DNA of 64,000 bases from JAWVFM01 sp963771655 (GCA_963771655.1 CAVYUG010000004.1:248001-312000), one strand, 5' to 3'; counted from the first letter of the stretch, positions 8,245 to 17,889 are shown. The notes: generated from the letters alone by a model not told the origin. Numbers and translations are program-made.

Positions 8245-8859
8245 CTAGGATGCTCGCAGGCCGGGAAGCCGGCCGAGCCAGTCCGAAACGGCATCGCCCA
8301 CGGCGTCTGTGTCGCGAAGCGAGTGGTTGCCCGCGATCCGGGTGACCGTGCGTCCCGGGCCGTCGGGAGGCATGCCGAACGGGTCGGACTCGCCCTGGAC
8401 CACGAGCACCGGGACCGCGACGGCGTCGAGCTCCGACAGCCGGCTCTTCGACGGATCATCGCCCTTGCCGGGCGCGTGGACGGGGAACGCCAGACAGAGC
8501 ACGGCGATCGGGTCCGCCGCGGCCGCGGTTCGGCAGGCCACTCGGGCGCCCGCCGAGCGCCCGCCGGTGATGAGCGGGAGGCCCTCGAACCCCTCGGCTC
8601 GCAGGTGCGCGACAGCGGCGAGCCACGCCGCGTCGAGCTGGCGGGCGGAGGCCGGGCTGCGGCGGCCCGCCACGAGGTAGGGCTGCTCGACCAGGGCGAC
8701 GCTCACGCACTGGTCGTTCGCGGCACCCGTCGTCGCGACGAGGTCGGAGGCGCCGACGCCTCCGCCGGCTCCGTGGCCGAGCACGAGCGCGCCACGGGGT
8801 TTGTCGACGGGATGCAGATGCGCTCGCGCGGTCCCGTGAGGCGTCTCGATCTCGATCAT
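8245..8859 (-). CDS. Alpha/beta hydrolase, KANL3/Tex30-like
   Basis: A 204-residue alpha/beta hydrolase of the small dienelactone-hydrolase-related group. 'GALVLGHGAGGG' forms the oxyanion-side loop, the nucleophile serine lies in 'TGGRSAGARVA', 'VLVVQGESDPFG' holds the acid, and the histidine is in 'IAGNHSLRD'. The full catalytic triad is therefore present. TAGCCT 6 bases before the ATG suggests a leaderless transcript. Substrates are unknown. The 3' end meets the end of the metallopeptidase operon. Confidence 0.85.
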   Translation of the reverse strand: MIEIETPHGTARAHLHPVDKPRGALVLGHGAGGGVGASDLVATTGAANDQCVSVALVEQPYLVAGRRSPASARQLDAAWLAAVAHLRAEGFEGLPLITGGRSAGARVACRTAAAADPIAVLCLAFPVHAPGKGDDPSKSRLSELDAVAVPVLVVQGESDPFGMPPDGPGRTVTRIAGNHSLRDTDAVGDAVSDWLGRLPGLRAS

Positions 8860-8953
8860 GCGCCGAGGCTACCCACGAAGCGGGCCCGGCGTTTGGGGAT
8901 TCAAGCCGGCTATAGGCGGTCTCAATCCCAATGGCCGCCCGCAAGATGCGGGA

Positions 8954-9026
8954 TGGAGCCAGCCGGATTCGAACCGGCGACCTCTTCCGTGCAAGGGAAG
9001 CGCTCTCCCAACTGAGCTATGGCCCC
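8954..9026 (-). tRNA. tRNA-Ala (anticodon UGC)
   Basis: A 73-base cloverleaf on the minus strand without an encoded CCA. The acceptor stem is GGGGCCA paired with TGGCTCC, the D arm is GCTC...GAGC, the anticodon stem is CTTCC/GGAAG with loop CTTGCAC (anticodon TGC), and the T arm is GCCGG TTCGAAT CCGGC. All arms pair, so the gene looks intact. It lies alone between two protein genes. Confidence 0.97.
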
Positions 9027-9126
9027 TCGCGGCGATTGTAGGCCCGGAGCTCGACCATGCCCGCTACGCGGCGGTCGAGCCACGTCTCTGTGAGAGGATG
9101 CGGTCAGGACCTTCGAGGAGTGCTGG

Positions 9127-10494
9127 ATGGCTGAGACCGAGACCGCTACCGACACCGGCGTGGGCGAGCGCGAGCATCCCGACAAGTCGCCGCAGGCGGT
9201 CGAGGACGCGAAGTCGACCGCCGAGGCGACCGGCGGGCAGAAGCCGGGACAGCGCGCGGAGGTCTCGAACCTCGACATCGTCCGCCACTACTTCGAGATC
9301 GCTTGCGACAGGCTGGGGATCCCCGACGACGTGAGGGCGGTCTTCTGGAGCCCGTACCGGGAGGTCACGGTCCAGATCCCCGTCAAGCTCACCGACGGCA
9401 AGGTCCACGTCTTCTCGGGCTACCGGATCCAGCACAACGGCGCGCGCGGCCCGTACAAGGGCGGGATTCGCTTTCACCCGGAGGTGGACATCGACGAGGT
9501 GCGCGCCCTCGCCTCGCTCATGACCTGGAAGACCGCGGTCGCCGGCGTTCCCTTCGGCGGTGCGAAGGGCGGAGTCAACTGCCCTGCCGACAAGCTCGAA
9601 TCGAGCGAGGTGCAGAAGATCGCCCGCTCGTTCATGGACAAGGTCGAGAAGGTCCTCGGCCCCACCCGGGACATCCCAGCCCCGGACGTGAACACCAACG
9701 CCCAGGTCATGGCCTGGCTGATGGACGAGTACGGAAAGCTCCACGGTCACACGCCCGCGATCGTCACCGGGAAGCCGATCGCCCTCGAGGGATCCCTCGG
9801 CCGCGAGGCCGCCACGGGTCGCGGCTGCGTCTACATGTTCCGCGAGGCGGCGCCGCACATCGGGCTGAGCCCCACGGACACCACGTTCGTAGTCCAGGGA
9901 TACGGCAACGTCGGCTCGTGGGCCGCGCGGATCATGCAGCAGCTCGGCGCGCGGATGGTCGCCGTCTCCGATGCGAATGGCGCGATCAGAAGTGACGAGG
10001 GGATCGACGCGAACGCCCTTCAGGACCACGTAACGAGCGGCAAGCCCATCACCGAGTTCGAGGGCGCGGAGGCGATCGATCCCGAGGACCTAGTCGCCGT
10101 CCCCTGCGACGTGCTCATCCCCGCAGCCCTCGGAGGCATGATCCACGAGCACAACGCCGACCGGATCGAGTGCAAGATGCTGATCGAGGGCGCCAACAGC
10201 CCGACTACGCCGGCGGCCGACGAGATCCTCACCGACAAGGGCGTCTATGTGATTCCGGACGTGATGGCCAACGCCGGGGGCGTCGTCGTCTCCTACTTCG
10301 AGTGGGTCCAGAACCTCCAGCACTTCCGCTGGGACGAGCGAGAGGTCAACGACAAGCTCGGGACGATCATGCGCCGCGCCTACCGCGAGGTCTCGGCCCG
10401 CGGGAAGGAGGAGGGGCTGCACCTGCGCGAGAGCGCCTACCTGGTCGGGATCGAGCGCGTCGTCGAAGCGGCGCGCACCCGCGGCTACGTCTAG
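9127..10494 (+). CDS. gdhA: Glutamate dehydrogenase (Glu/Leu/Phe/Val dehydrogenase family)
   Basis: A 455-residue enzyme interconverting glutamate and 2-oxoglutarate plus ammonia with NAD(P). The N-terminal ~50 residues are a low-complexity Glu/Thr-rich extension. The catalytic domain follows, with 'GYRIQHNGARGPYKGGIRFHP' and the active-site lysine in 'PFGGAKGGV'. The Rossmann domain has 'VVQGYGNVGSWAA', and the C-terminus has 'EGANSPTTPAADEIL'. GGAGTGCTGG precedes the ATG as a ribosome site. Coenzyme choice cannot be fixed by eye. Length without the extension matches the hexameric GDH-I family. Confidence 0.95.
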   Translation: MAETETATDTGVGEREHPDKSPQAVEDAKSTAEATGGQKPGQRAEVSNLDIVRHYFEIACDRLGIPDDVRAVFWSPYREVTVQIPVKLTDGKVHVFSGYRIQHNGARGPYKGGIRFHPEVDIDEVRALASLMTWKTAVAGVPFGGAKGGVNCPADKLESSEVQKIARSFMDKVEKVLGPTRDIPAPDVNTNAQVMAWLMDEYGKLHGHTPAIVTGKPIALEGSLGREAATGRGCVYMFREAAPHIGLSPTDTTFVVQGYGNVGSWAARIMQQLGARMVAVSDANGAIRSDEGIDANALQDHVTSGKPITEFEGAEAIDPEDLVAVPCDVLIPAALGGMIHEHNADRIECKMLIEGANSPTTPAADEILTDKGVYVIPDVMANAGGVVVSYFEWVQNLQHFRWDEREVNDKLGTIMRRAYREVSARGKEEGLHLRESAYLVGIERVVEAARTRGYV

Positions 10495-10499
10495 AACCG

Positions 10500-11216
10500 C
10501 TATGCCGCGTCCGGATCGAGTGTGCGCGCGGTGCGCGAGCGCGGGACGTCGCGCTGCTCCGGGTTCGTGCCGAGCACCCGGTCGGAGACGTTGTTCGTCA
10601 CTCCGTGCCAGAAGTGCTCGTTCTTGAAGTGATGGAGCCGGTGGTTTCGCCAGGCCGCCCGGTAGAAGCGCGACCGAGGACGGTAGGCCGTGTGGATGAG
10701 GAAGTGCGTCCACTCGTAGCCGAAGATCAGGACGTAGTCGACGAGCGCAGCCGTGACGAGCGCCGCCAGCGGCACGGACCCGCCGATCAGGTAGAAGGCG
10801 AGGCCGATCAGTCCGACCGAGACCGGGACGGCCAGGAACAGGAGCTCCCCGACCTCCTTCGGCTCGAGCAGGATCATGCTGAGGTCGGTCGGCTCCCCGT
10901 GGTGGGCGCGGTGCGAACGGGCGGCCGGGGGATCGATCCGCCGCCCGCGAATCGTGATCGGCTTCATGTGGAGGAGGTAGACGTGGATCGCCCACTCACC
11001 GAAGGGATAGATCACGACCGAGGCCGCGATCGCCACGGCGTCCTGCCAAGTGGGAGGGCCGAGCGTCACGCGCCAGACCACCGTGCCGGCGATCGCCGCG
11101 AGGATCATCCACGGCGAGCGCTTGCGGGCGAATTCGCGCCGGGCGTGGGCGAGGGTCTTAACCTCGCGCCCGTAGCGCGCGCTGCCTTGCTCGGCGCTTT
11201 CCACCGCCACACCCAT
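10500..11216 (-). CDS. Sterol desaturase / fatty acid hydroxylase family membrane protein
   Basis: A 238-residue integral membrane di-iron enzyme. Four or five hydrophobic segments are visible, and the iron-binding histidine boxes follow the superfamily order: 'HRAHHG' (about residue 100), 'HFLIH', and the late 'NHRLHHFKNEHFWHGV'. These enzymes hydroxylate or desaturate lipids, including sterols, fatty acids and carotenoids; the substrate is not evident. It ends 5 bases from gdhA, in convergent orientation, and is followed upstream on the same strand by the acidic protein gene. Confidence 0.88.
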   Translation of the reverse strand: MGVAVESAEQGSARYGREVKTLAHARREFARKRSPWMILAAIAGTVVWRVTLGPPTWQDAVAIAASVVIYPFGEWAIHVYLLHMKPITIRGRRIDPPAARSHRAHHGEPTDLSMILLEPKEVGELLFLAVPVSVGLIGLAFYLIGGSVPLAALVTAALVDYVLIFGYEWTHFLIHTAYRPRSRFYRAAWRNHRLHHFKNEHFWHGVTNNVSDRVLGTNPEQRDVPRSRTARTLDPDAA

Positions 11217-11251
11217 GCCCCGCCGCTGGAGACTAGTGGCGGAGGGCCACC

Positions 11252-12199
11252 TCAGTCGAAGTCGAAGTCCTTGGGCTCGCCCTGCTCGAACCAGAGCTCG
11301 TCGTCCTCGGGCGCGTCGCGCAGGAACTCCGGCGTGTCGGCGAGGACGTCCTCCTCGCCCGAGTCGGGCTCGCCGCCCTCCCCCGCCGCCGGCTCCTCGC
11401 CGGTCAGAGGCTCCTCACTCGTCGAGGGCTCCTCGCCCGGCTCCGCGACCTGGTACTCCTCGGACGCGGGCTCTGAGAGGTCGTAATCCTCGGAGGCCGG
11501 CTCGGCGAGGTCGAGCTCGTCGGACGCCGGCTCGACGGCATGCTCATCGGAGGCGGGCTCGAGCGGATGCTCGACGGTCGGAAGGCTCTCGATCGGAGGC
11601 GTCGATGCCGCCGGGGCAGGGGGCTCGGGAGGCGGCTCAGGGGCAGGGGGCTCGGGGCTCGGCTCAGGGGAAGGCGGCTCGGGGCTCGGCGCCGGCGGCG
11701 GTGGCTCCGGCGCCGGTGGCTGCTCTGGCGGGGCGGGCATCTCCGCCTCCGTCGGTGTGGCCGCGGGCTCAGGCTCGGAAGCGTCGTCGATCGACAGGTC
11801 CACGTCGGCGAGATCGAGCTCGTCTTCCAAAGACTGGTCGTAGAAGCTCACCCCGGGCTGCGACTCATCGTCAACGACCGCGTGCTCGGCAGCGGAGTCC
11901 TCGGTCGCCGGCGAGGGAGCCGGGGGCGCCTCGTCCGCACGAGGCTCCTCCGTGGGCGCCTCAGGCTGGCCGGCGCCCTGGGGTGGCGCTTCGGGTGGCT
12001 CGGGGCCGACGACGGTCGTGGGCGCCTCCTCCTCACCCGTGGGAAGGTCGGCGACCTCCGCCTCGGGAAAATCGGGCTCCCCCGGGCGGGTGGGCGGCCC
12101 GAACGCCTCGTCCTCGAGGCGCTGCAGCTCGTCGCCCTCGGCGCCGTGCTGGCGTTTGAGGTCCAGGTGCTCGCGGATCGCTTCGTCGAGGATGCCCAT
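11252..12199 (-). CDS. Acidic Pro/Glu-rich repeat protein with conserved tail
   Basis: A 315-residue protein with three parts. The N-terminal ~35 residues, 'MGILDEAIREHLDLKRQHG', form a charged amphipathic helix. The middle is a long disordered Pro/Glu/Ala-rich linker with runs such as 'PEPPSPEPSPEPPAPEPP', and about four tandem 'EPAS[DE][DE]' repeats near residues 205-250. The last ~25 residues are distinctive: 'FLRDAPEDDELWFEQGE' ending 'DFDFD'. AGGAGAG lies 6 bases before the ATG, and TAGTCT lies further up. No domain is recognised. The termini look selected and the linker free, as in an adaptor between two partners; that is an inference. Confidence 0.75.
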   Translation of the reverse strand: MGILDEAIREHLDLKRQHGAEGDELQRLEDEAFGPPTRPGEPDFPEAEVADLPTGEEEAPTTVVGPEPPEAPPQGAGQPEAPTEEPRADEAPPAPSPATEDSAAEHAVVDDESQPGVSFYDQSLEDELDLADVDLSIDDASEPEPAATPTEAEMPAPPEQPPAPEPPPPAPSPEPPSPEPSPEPPAPEPPPEPPAPAASTPPIESLPTVEHPLEPASDEHAVEPASDELDLAEPASEDYDLSEPASEEYQVAEPGEEPSTSEEPLTGEEPAAGEGGEPDSGEEDVLADTPEFLRDAPEDDELWFEQGEPKDFDFD

Positions 12200-12288
12200 T
12201 CGCGCTCTCCTAAGGGGGAAAGACTAACGCCCGAGGCAGGCTCCGCAAGGCCACCGGCGGCCACCGGGCTTGGCCTTGCAGCCGACGC

Positions 12289-14190
<1,902 letters not shown>

Positions 14191-14196
14191 GAGCAG

Positions 14197-14202
14197 AGGT
14201 TA
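14197..14202 (-). promoter_or_regulatory. Putative leaderless -10 box for the diguanylate cyclase
   Basis: TAACCT on the minus strand, 6 bases before the GTG at 14190. The spacing leaves no room for a ribosome site and fits a leaderless transcript. Confidence 0.45.
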
Positions 14203-14301
14203 GATCGGCTTTCCGGCTCGGCCGGTTGAATGGCCGCCGCTGACCGGCCGCTTGCCGTTGCGCGGCTATCCTTGCCCTCCGGCGGCCGGCCGCCGGAATC
14301 T

Positions 14302-14374
14302 GGGGCTATAGCTCAGTTGGGAGAGCGCCTGGTTCGCAATCAGGAGGTCGGGGGTTCGAGTCCCCCTAGCTCCA
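14302..14374 (+). tRNA. tRNA-Ala (anticodon CGC)
   Basis: A 73-base cloverleaf without an encoded CCA. The acceptor is GGGGCTA/TAGCTCC, the D arm is GCTC...GAGC, the anticodon stem is CCTGG/TCAGG with loop TTCGCAA (anticodon CGC), and the T arm is GGGGG TTCGAGT CCCCC. It is complete and should be functional. Its 3' half (14328-14376) is repeated at 15921-15967 and 17776-17824, which makes this gene the likely original attachment site for the elements that follow. Confidence 0.97.
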
Positions 14375-14402
14375 CTGGAGAACCGCCCGCAAACGGTAGG
14401 GA

Positions 14403-14481
14403 TTTCGCCATCTCGCTCGCCCGACAACACGATTGTTGGCGGCCCGTTGGTGCCCATTGAACGCCTCCGCTTTCACACGCG
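14403..14481 (+). repeat. Downstream flank repeat R1, copy a
   Basis: This stretch begins 29 bases after the tRNA and is related to 15994-16072. The two copies share the identical 19-mer TTTCGCCATCTCGCTCGCC and then diverge moderately, keeping GCGGCCCGT and GGTGCCC. Within it, CCGTTGGTGCCCA reads in the opposite sense to the same sequence in R2 copy a at the far end of the cassette. The 291 bases between the tRNA and the next gene hold this repeat and nothing else that I can support. Confidence 0.75.
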
Positions 14482-14665
14482 AAAGGAGGCGTCAGCTCCG
14501 TAGCTCGCCATCGCTGCTGCTCCATGTCCAGAGGAAGAGAGCGGTCACCGACCGATCTGGCTATCGCTCGGCACACGGAGAGCGGGCGCCCTGCCCGCGG
14601 CAAGAACCAGGCGTTGGGGCCCCTGGGTGCCGCGGGAGCCCTGCGCGGGTCCGGGACGGTGTCGC

Positions 14666-15262
14666 CTACTCGCTCGGCTCGACCGGAGCCGTGGTCAGAT
14701 GGCGCTCGACGCGGCGGTCAGGCACTAGCCACGTCAGTGCGACCGCGATGTAGACCGCTAGGCCGAGCCAGCCTTCAACGAACGACAAGCCGATCCCGAG
14801 GCAGTACAGGAGCGTTGTGACCTTGCCCTTGACATCTGAGCCGAGGGCGACGCGCAGCCTGGAGTGCTCTCCTTCAGCGCGAATGAGCGTCGTCTGCAGG
14901 ATCAAGTACGCGATCGCGGCGGCGAATAGGACAATCCCGTAGACGGCGGTCGGGATCGTCGGAAACCGGTGCTCGCTCATCCACGCGGTGGTGAACGGGA
15001 TCAGAGAGAGCCAGAAGAGCAGGTGCAGGTTGGCCCACAGGCCCGCGCCGTTCACCCGGGAGACGGCCGCCAGCATGTGGTGGTGGTTGTTCCAATAGGT
15101 CCCCAGGTACACGAAGCTGAGCACGTAGGCCAGGAGCACCGGCAACTCGTGTCCCAACGCATGCCAATCAGTACCAGTCGGGATGTGCAGCTCGAGCACC
15201 ATGATCGTGATCAGAACCGCAATCACAGCATCGCTGAACGCCTCTAGCCGTCCCTTGGGCAC
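14666..15262 (-). CDS. TMEM175-family (DUF1211) potassium-channel-like membrane protein
   Basis: A 198-residue membrane protein with about six hydrophobic segments. The first helix carries the family signature in the form 'RLEAFSDAVIAVLIT', the RxxxFSD motif that lines the pore in TMEM175 proteins. A second conserved block is 'YWNNHHHMLAAV'. Bacterial TMEM175 homologues form tetrameric K+-permeable channels; the physiological role here is unknown. The GTG start at 15262 has TAGGCT 6 bases upstream. The gene sits inside the first tRNA-flanked cassette, and its base composition looks visibly less GC-rich than neighbouring chromosome genes, which fits acquisition. Confidence 0.9.
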   Translation of the reverse strand: MPKGRLEAFSDAVIAVLITIMVLELHIPTGTDWHALGHELPVLLAYVLSFVYLGTYWNNHHHMLAAVSRVNGAGLWANLHLLFWLSLIPFTTAWMSEHRFPTIPTAVYGIVLFAAAIAYLILQTTLIRAEGEHSRLRVALGSDVKGKVTTLLYCLGIGLSFVEGWLGLAVYIAVALTWLVPDRRVERHLTTAPVEPSE

Positions 15263-15268
15263 GGCAGG

Positions 15269-15274
15269 AGCCTA
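15269..15274 (-). promoter_or_regulatory. Putative leaderless -10 box for the DUF1211 gene
   Basis: TAGGCT on the minus strand, 6 bases before the GTG start at 15262. It matches the box seen before many host genes, so the cargo gene would be read by the host's own promoter type. Confidence 0.45.
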
Positions 15275-15362
15275 AACCGCGAGAAGCGAGGCGTCAGTCC
15301 CTCTGTCCCTCTTGCCTTTTCGAGGCTCGCAAACCTTGCTCTACAGAGTTACGCTCCCGTCG

Positions 15363-15680
15363 ATGACGGCCGCGCGGGCGACACTAATCATGTGGTTTTA
15401 CCTGCGCTCGCCGGAGCTAGCCGAGGACTTCGAGCGTCTGATGGCCAGCGATCGGGACATCGTCGGGGGCTCGTTGGACACGATGCGGGATTGGCGATTG
15501 ACGCGGCCGATGGATGTCCCCGGACAGGCGGGTGAACCAGCCGATTACGTGCTGATGGCAGAGATCGTCAACATCGAGCGCTGGGAGCAACAGGCGGAGG
15601 AACGGGTCCAGGGCTTGACTGATGACTTGGCGCATCTGGTCTCCAGTCGGAAGATGCTCGTCCTCGAACGCATCCTTTGA
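15363..15680 (+). CDS. Small protein of unknown function in the first cassette
   Basis: A 105-residue protein whose frame stays open upstream to about 15312. I place the start at ATG 15363; ATG 15390 ('MWFYLRSPELAEDFERLM') is also possible. The pattern of beta strand, helix, 'ADYVLMAEIVNIERWEQQAEE', helix and final strand 'SSRKMLVLERIL' resembles a dimeric alpha/beta-barrel (ABM/Dabb/EthD-like) fold. That is an inference, and no family is certain. It lies between the DUF1211 gene and repeat R2a. The roughly 510 bases after it contain only repeats and a tRNA fragment. Confidence 0.6.
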   Translation: MTAARATLIMWFYLRSPELAEDFERLMASDRDIVGGSLDTMRDWRLTRPMDVPGQAGEPADYVLMAEIVNIERWEQQAEERVQGLTDDLAHLVSSRKMLVLERIL

Positions 15681-15770
15681 ATAGGTTTCCGCTCTGACCC
15701 CGCTTCTGCTTTGCGCGAAAAGCGGTAGTGGCCACCCCATCGGGGTTCGCAGGACTAAGGCTCCCCGTTG

Positions 15771-15850
15771 CGGCCATTGGGCACCAACGGCGTTCTGGTG
15801 CCCAAATCGAGCGACATCCGCGTGCATCCACAGGCATTCCGCGGGGCGAG
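15771..15850 (+). repeat. Upstream flank repeat R2, copy a
   Basis: Homologous to 18411-18490 and, more loosely, to 17631-17700. Its core is a hairpin: TTGGGCACCA (from 15778), a 9-base loop, then TGGTGCCCAA, perfect over 10 base pairs. After it come ATCGAGCGACATCC and GCATCCACAGGCATTCC. A further conserved piece, CTCAACCAAGC plus GAATC, lies at about 15879-15896, and then the tRNA fragment starts at 15921. On the minus strand the repeat keeps a short open frame shared with copy c. Confidence 0.75.
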
Positions 15851-15920
15851 CGCCGACATCGCGACGGTCGAATCCGGCTCAACCAAGCGGAATCCGGCTG
15901 CCGGAGACACTAAGAGCCGC

Positions 15921-15967
15921 CCTGGTTCGCAATCAGGAGCCCGGGGGTTCGAGTCCCCCTAGCTCCA
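15921..15967 (+). repeat. 3'-half copy of tRNA-Ala(CGC), first fragment
   Basis: Forty-seven bases match the tRNA at 14302-14374 from the 5' side of the anticodon stem to the discriminator base. There are two adjacent mismatches in the variable region (CC for GT). The acceptor 5' strand and D arm are missing, so it cannot make a tRNA. This is the form expected of an attachment site left by an integrase that targets a tRNA 3' half. Confidence 0.9.
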
Positions 15968-15993
15968 ACTCGGGAAGCCCAGCGTTCATGGGC

Positions 15994-16072
15994 TTTCGCC
16001 ATCTCGCTCGCCTCGAAAACACCCATTGTTCGCGGCCCGTCGGTGCCCGTTGAGCGCCTTCGCTTGCACGCG
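15994..16072 (+). repeat. Downstream flank repeat R1, copy b
   Basis: The second copy of R1, 27 bases after the tRNA fragment and in the same orientation as copy a. It opens with the same 19 bases, TTTCGCCATCTCGCTCGCC. Its GGTGCCC box reads CGGTGCCCGTTGA, whereas copy a reads TGGTGCCCATTGA. The interval 15681-16190 holds R2a, the tRNA fragment and this repeat, with no credible gene. Confidence 0.75.
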
Positions 16073-16190
16073 ATTGCAGAAGTGCGATGCGCGCCACGGG
16101 AGACGCCTCCTGCTCGTCCCAATCAGCGACGAGATTCACCACGCTGGCTGCTGCTCGCGAGGGAACGCGACACGGTGTGGCCCTCCATGT

Positions 16191-16724
16191 TCATCCTGCC
16201 TGGGGCCGCCCCATCGCGCAGACCGCGGGGACCGGGCGCAGGTCCTCGACCAGCACCGAGTCGACGGAGAATCCGCCCTCGCGTAGCCGGTCGGCCAGCT
16301 CATTCCCCAGGTCCCGGGCTCGCTCCGGCGCGGAGTGGCGCGCGTCCCAGAAGATGTAGACGGCCCCATCCCGGGCGAGGTGCTCGCGGACGGCACCGAG
16401 CGCCGCCTCCGGCTGCTGCCAGAAGGGAGCGACGTTGAAGGCGAAGACCTTGTCGAAGCGCCGATCGCCGAGGTCCGCGTCCTCCAGCGCGATGGCCTCG
16501 AACACAGCCCGGCGCGCGTCGACGTGCTCGCGGTTCCTCCGCGTGGCCATCTCGATCATCTTGGGCGAACGGTCGATCGCGGTGATCGTTCCGGTCGTCA
16601 GCCTCTCGCAGACCAGGGAGACCGCGACGCCGTGGCCGCAGCCGACCTCGAGCAGGCGGTCGGCCGGGCGGACCTCCAGAGTGTCGACCGCCCAGACAAA
16701 CCGCTCCGATGCCTTGGCCGCCAT
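16191..16724 (-). CDS. Class I SAM-dependent methyltransferase
   Basis: A 177-residue small methyltransferase of the Methyltransf_11/25 type. Motif I is 'LLEVGCGHGVAVSLV', the acidic ribose-binding residue follows in 'ITAIDRSPKMIEMA', and the post-I region has 'FEAIALEDADLGDRRFDKVF' with 'AFNVAPFWQQPEAAL' (motif IV). The protein is short, lacking a long C-terminal substrate domain, so the acceptor is probably small; that is uncertain. It lies in the second tRNA-flanked cassette, divergent from the hydrolase gene. Confidence 0.85.
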   Translation of the reverse strand: MAAKASERFVWAVDTLEVRPADRLLEVGCGHGVAVSLVCERLTTGTITAIDRSPKMIEMATRRNREHVDARRAVFEAIALEDADLGDRRFDKVFAFNVAPFWQQPEAALGAVREHLARDGAVYIFWDARHSAPERARDLGNELADRLREGGFSVDSVLVEDLRPVPAVCAMGRPQAG

Positions 16725-16869
16725 GCCCCAGCAATAGCATCATGCGCCCGTGAAGCCCATGCTCTTCTACTCGATGGGGCGTCTCGGTGGATGACGGATA
16801 GAAGCAACTCGCCATCTCCTCCGCCTCGCGGCGGTTCCCTCCCTGCGAACGTCCTGATAGATATCGGCG

Positions 16870-17556
16870 GTGGCCACCTTCTGTCTGCTTCATGGCGACT
16901 GGCACGACGGGTCATGTTGGGATCCCTTGATTGGACCCCTGCGCGCACGGGGTCACGAGGCGGTGGCACCGGATATGCCATACGACGATCCCGACGCGGG
17001 ATTCGAGGCGCGGGTGCGCCCGGCCCTGGCGGCCCTCGAGGGCGTGTCCGGCCCGGTCGTCGTCGTTGGGCACTCGGCGAGCTCCGGCTATGCCGCGTTC
17101 GTGGCCGAAGCGACCGCGGGCTCGTTGCTCGTTCATCTCTGCCCGCGGCTCGGCCCCTTCCCGCCGCCCGCCGGCGCGCCCGACACCTTCCGCAGGGGCT
17201 TTCCCTTCCCCGCCAGGAACGCGACAGGCGTCACGGTCTGGGACACCGAGACGGCGATCGAAGCGATGTATCGGCGTCTGCCACCCGAGACCGCCCGAGC
17301 GCTTGCCGAGCGCCTGCGCCCCGGAGCACCGCCGGCTGAATACCCGCTGCCCGGTCATCCCGACGTGCCGACCGTGCTCGTTTACGCGACAGATGATGAG
17401 TTCTTCGAGCCGGCCTGGGAGCGCTTCATGGCGCGCGAGCTGGTGGGCATCGAGCCGATCGAGATTTCCGGTGGCCACTTTCCGATGGTCGAAAACCCCG
17501 AAGCGCTCGCTGACCTGCTCGATCGCCTGGTGCGCGAGCAAACAGCGCCTCCGTAG
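16870..17556 (+). CDS. Alpha/beta-fold hydrolase
   Basis: A 228-residue serine hydrolase similar in layout to plant-esterase/MenH-like small hydrolases. 'LLHGDWHDGSCWDPLI' is the oxyanion and first-loop region, the nucleophile is the central Ser of 'VVGHSASSG', the acid lies in 'VYATDDEFFEP', and the histidine is in 'ISGGHFPMVENPE'. The full triad is present. It starts at GTG 16870. It is the second cargo gene of cassette B, and R2b plus a tRNA fragment follow its 3' end. The substrate is unknown. Confidence 0.88.
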   Translation: MATFCLLHGDWHDGSCWDPLIGPLRARGHEAVAPDMPYDDPDAGFEARVRPALAALEGVSGPVVVVGHSASSGYAAFVAEATAGSLLVHLCPRLGPFPPPAGAPDTFRRGFPFPARNATGVTVWDTETAIEAMYRRLPPETARALAERLRPGAPPAEYPLPGHPDVPTVLVYATDDEFFEPAWERFMARELVGIEPIEISGGHFPMVENPEALADLLDRLVREQTAPP

Positions 17557-17630
17557 TTCCTCGGGACGGAAAGCTATTGGGCATGCAGTTCGCGCAACCA
17601 CTCCCGCTTCGCGCGAGAAACGGCAGCGCA

Positions 17631-17750
17631 ACGGGCACCAGCCATGTTCCGGTGCCCAAAATCCAGCGATATCCGCGCATATCCACGACTACTTCGTAGG
17701 CCGGCAGCCTTCGCGCTGGGGGAGCGGATCCCGCTCAACCAAGCCGAATC
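17631..17750 (+). repeat. Upstream flank repeat R2, copy b (diverged)
   Basis: The most diverged R2 copy. The hairpin is GGGCACC ... GGTGCCC (from 17634), followed by an ATCCAGCGATATCC version of the conserved tail. Further on, GAGCGGATCCCGCTC is shared with copy c and CTCAACCAAGC plus GAATC with copy a. The tRNA fragment begins 26 bases later. The interval 17557-17907 contains this repeat, the tRNA fragment and a hairpin, and no gene. Confidence 0.65.
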
Positions 17751-17775
17751 GCACCCTTGCGGCGACGGTCGCCGC

Positions 17776-17824
17776 CCTGGTTCGCAATCAGGAGGTCGGG
17801 GGTTCGAGTCCCCCTAGCTCCACT
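17776..17824 (+). repeat. 3'-half copy of tRNA-Ala(CGC), second fragment
   Basis: Forty-nine bases are identical to 14328-14376, starting at the anticodon stem and running two bases past the discriminator. Both fragments are preceded by GCCGC, which is not in the true tRNA. The perfect identity, against two changes in the other fragment, suggests that this copy is younger or under gene conversion. No 5' half is present. Confidence 0.92.
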
Positions 17825-17860
17825 CCAGCGACCCTCTCGCGTGTGAATCGCCCAGTGGCC

Positions 17861-17889
17861 GACTCGGGGGCGGGAGGCGCCCCCGAGTC
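17861..17889 (-). terminator. Strong hairpin after the secreted-protein gene
   Basis: A perfect 12-base-pair stem (arms 17861-17872 and 17878-17889, loop GGAGG) lies 18 bases beyond the stop of the minus-strand gene at 17908. It is very GC-rich and has no T-run, so it is terminator-like rather than canonical. Confidence 0.6.

Noticed and set aside
8180..8248. A 22-codon frame 'MRHRRLGDSHVERALAAASEGS' (shown shortened: MRHRRLGDS...) resembling the N-terminus of aldo/keto reductases
   Set aside because: It is too short, stops after 22 codons and overlaps the convergent hydrolase gene. It could be a relic of a lost reductase gene, but similarity over about nine residues is not evidence.
14266..14603. 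Minus-strand open frames overlapping tRNA-Ala(CGC) and its copies, with peptides such as 'GARGTRTPDLLIANQ'
   Set aside because: They are translations of the tRNA complement and its flanks. The same artefact recurs at every tRNA copy, including 15910-16142 and 17735-18457.
14328..17824. CRISPR-like reading of the repeated tRNA fragments
   Set aside because: There are only three copies, the spacing is over 1.5 kb, genes lie between them, and no cas genes are present.
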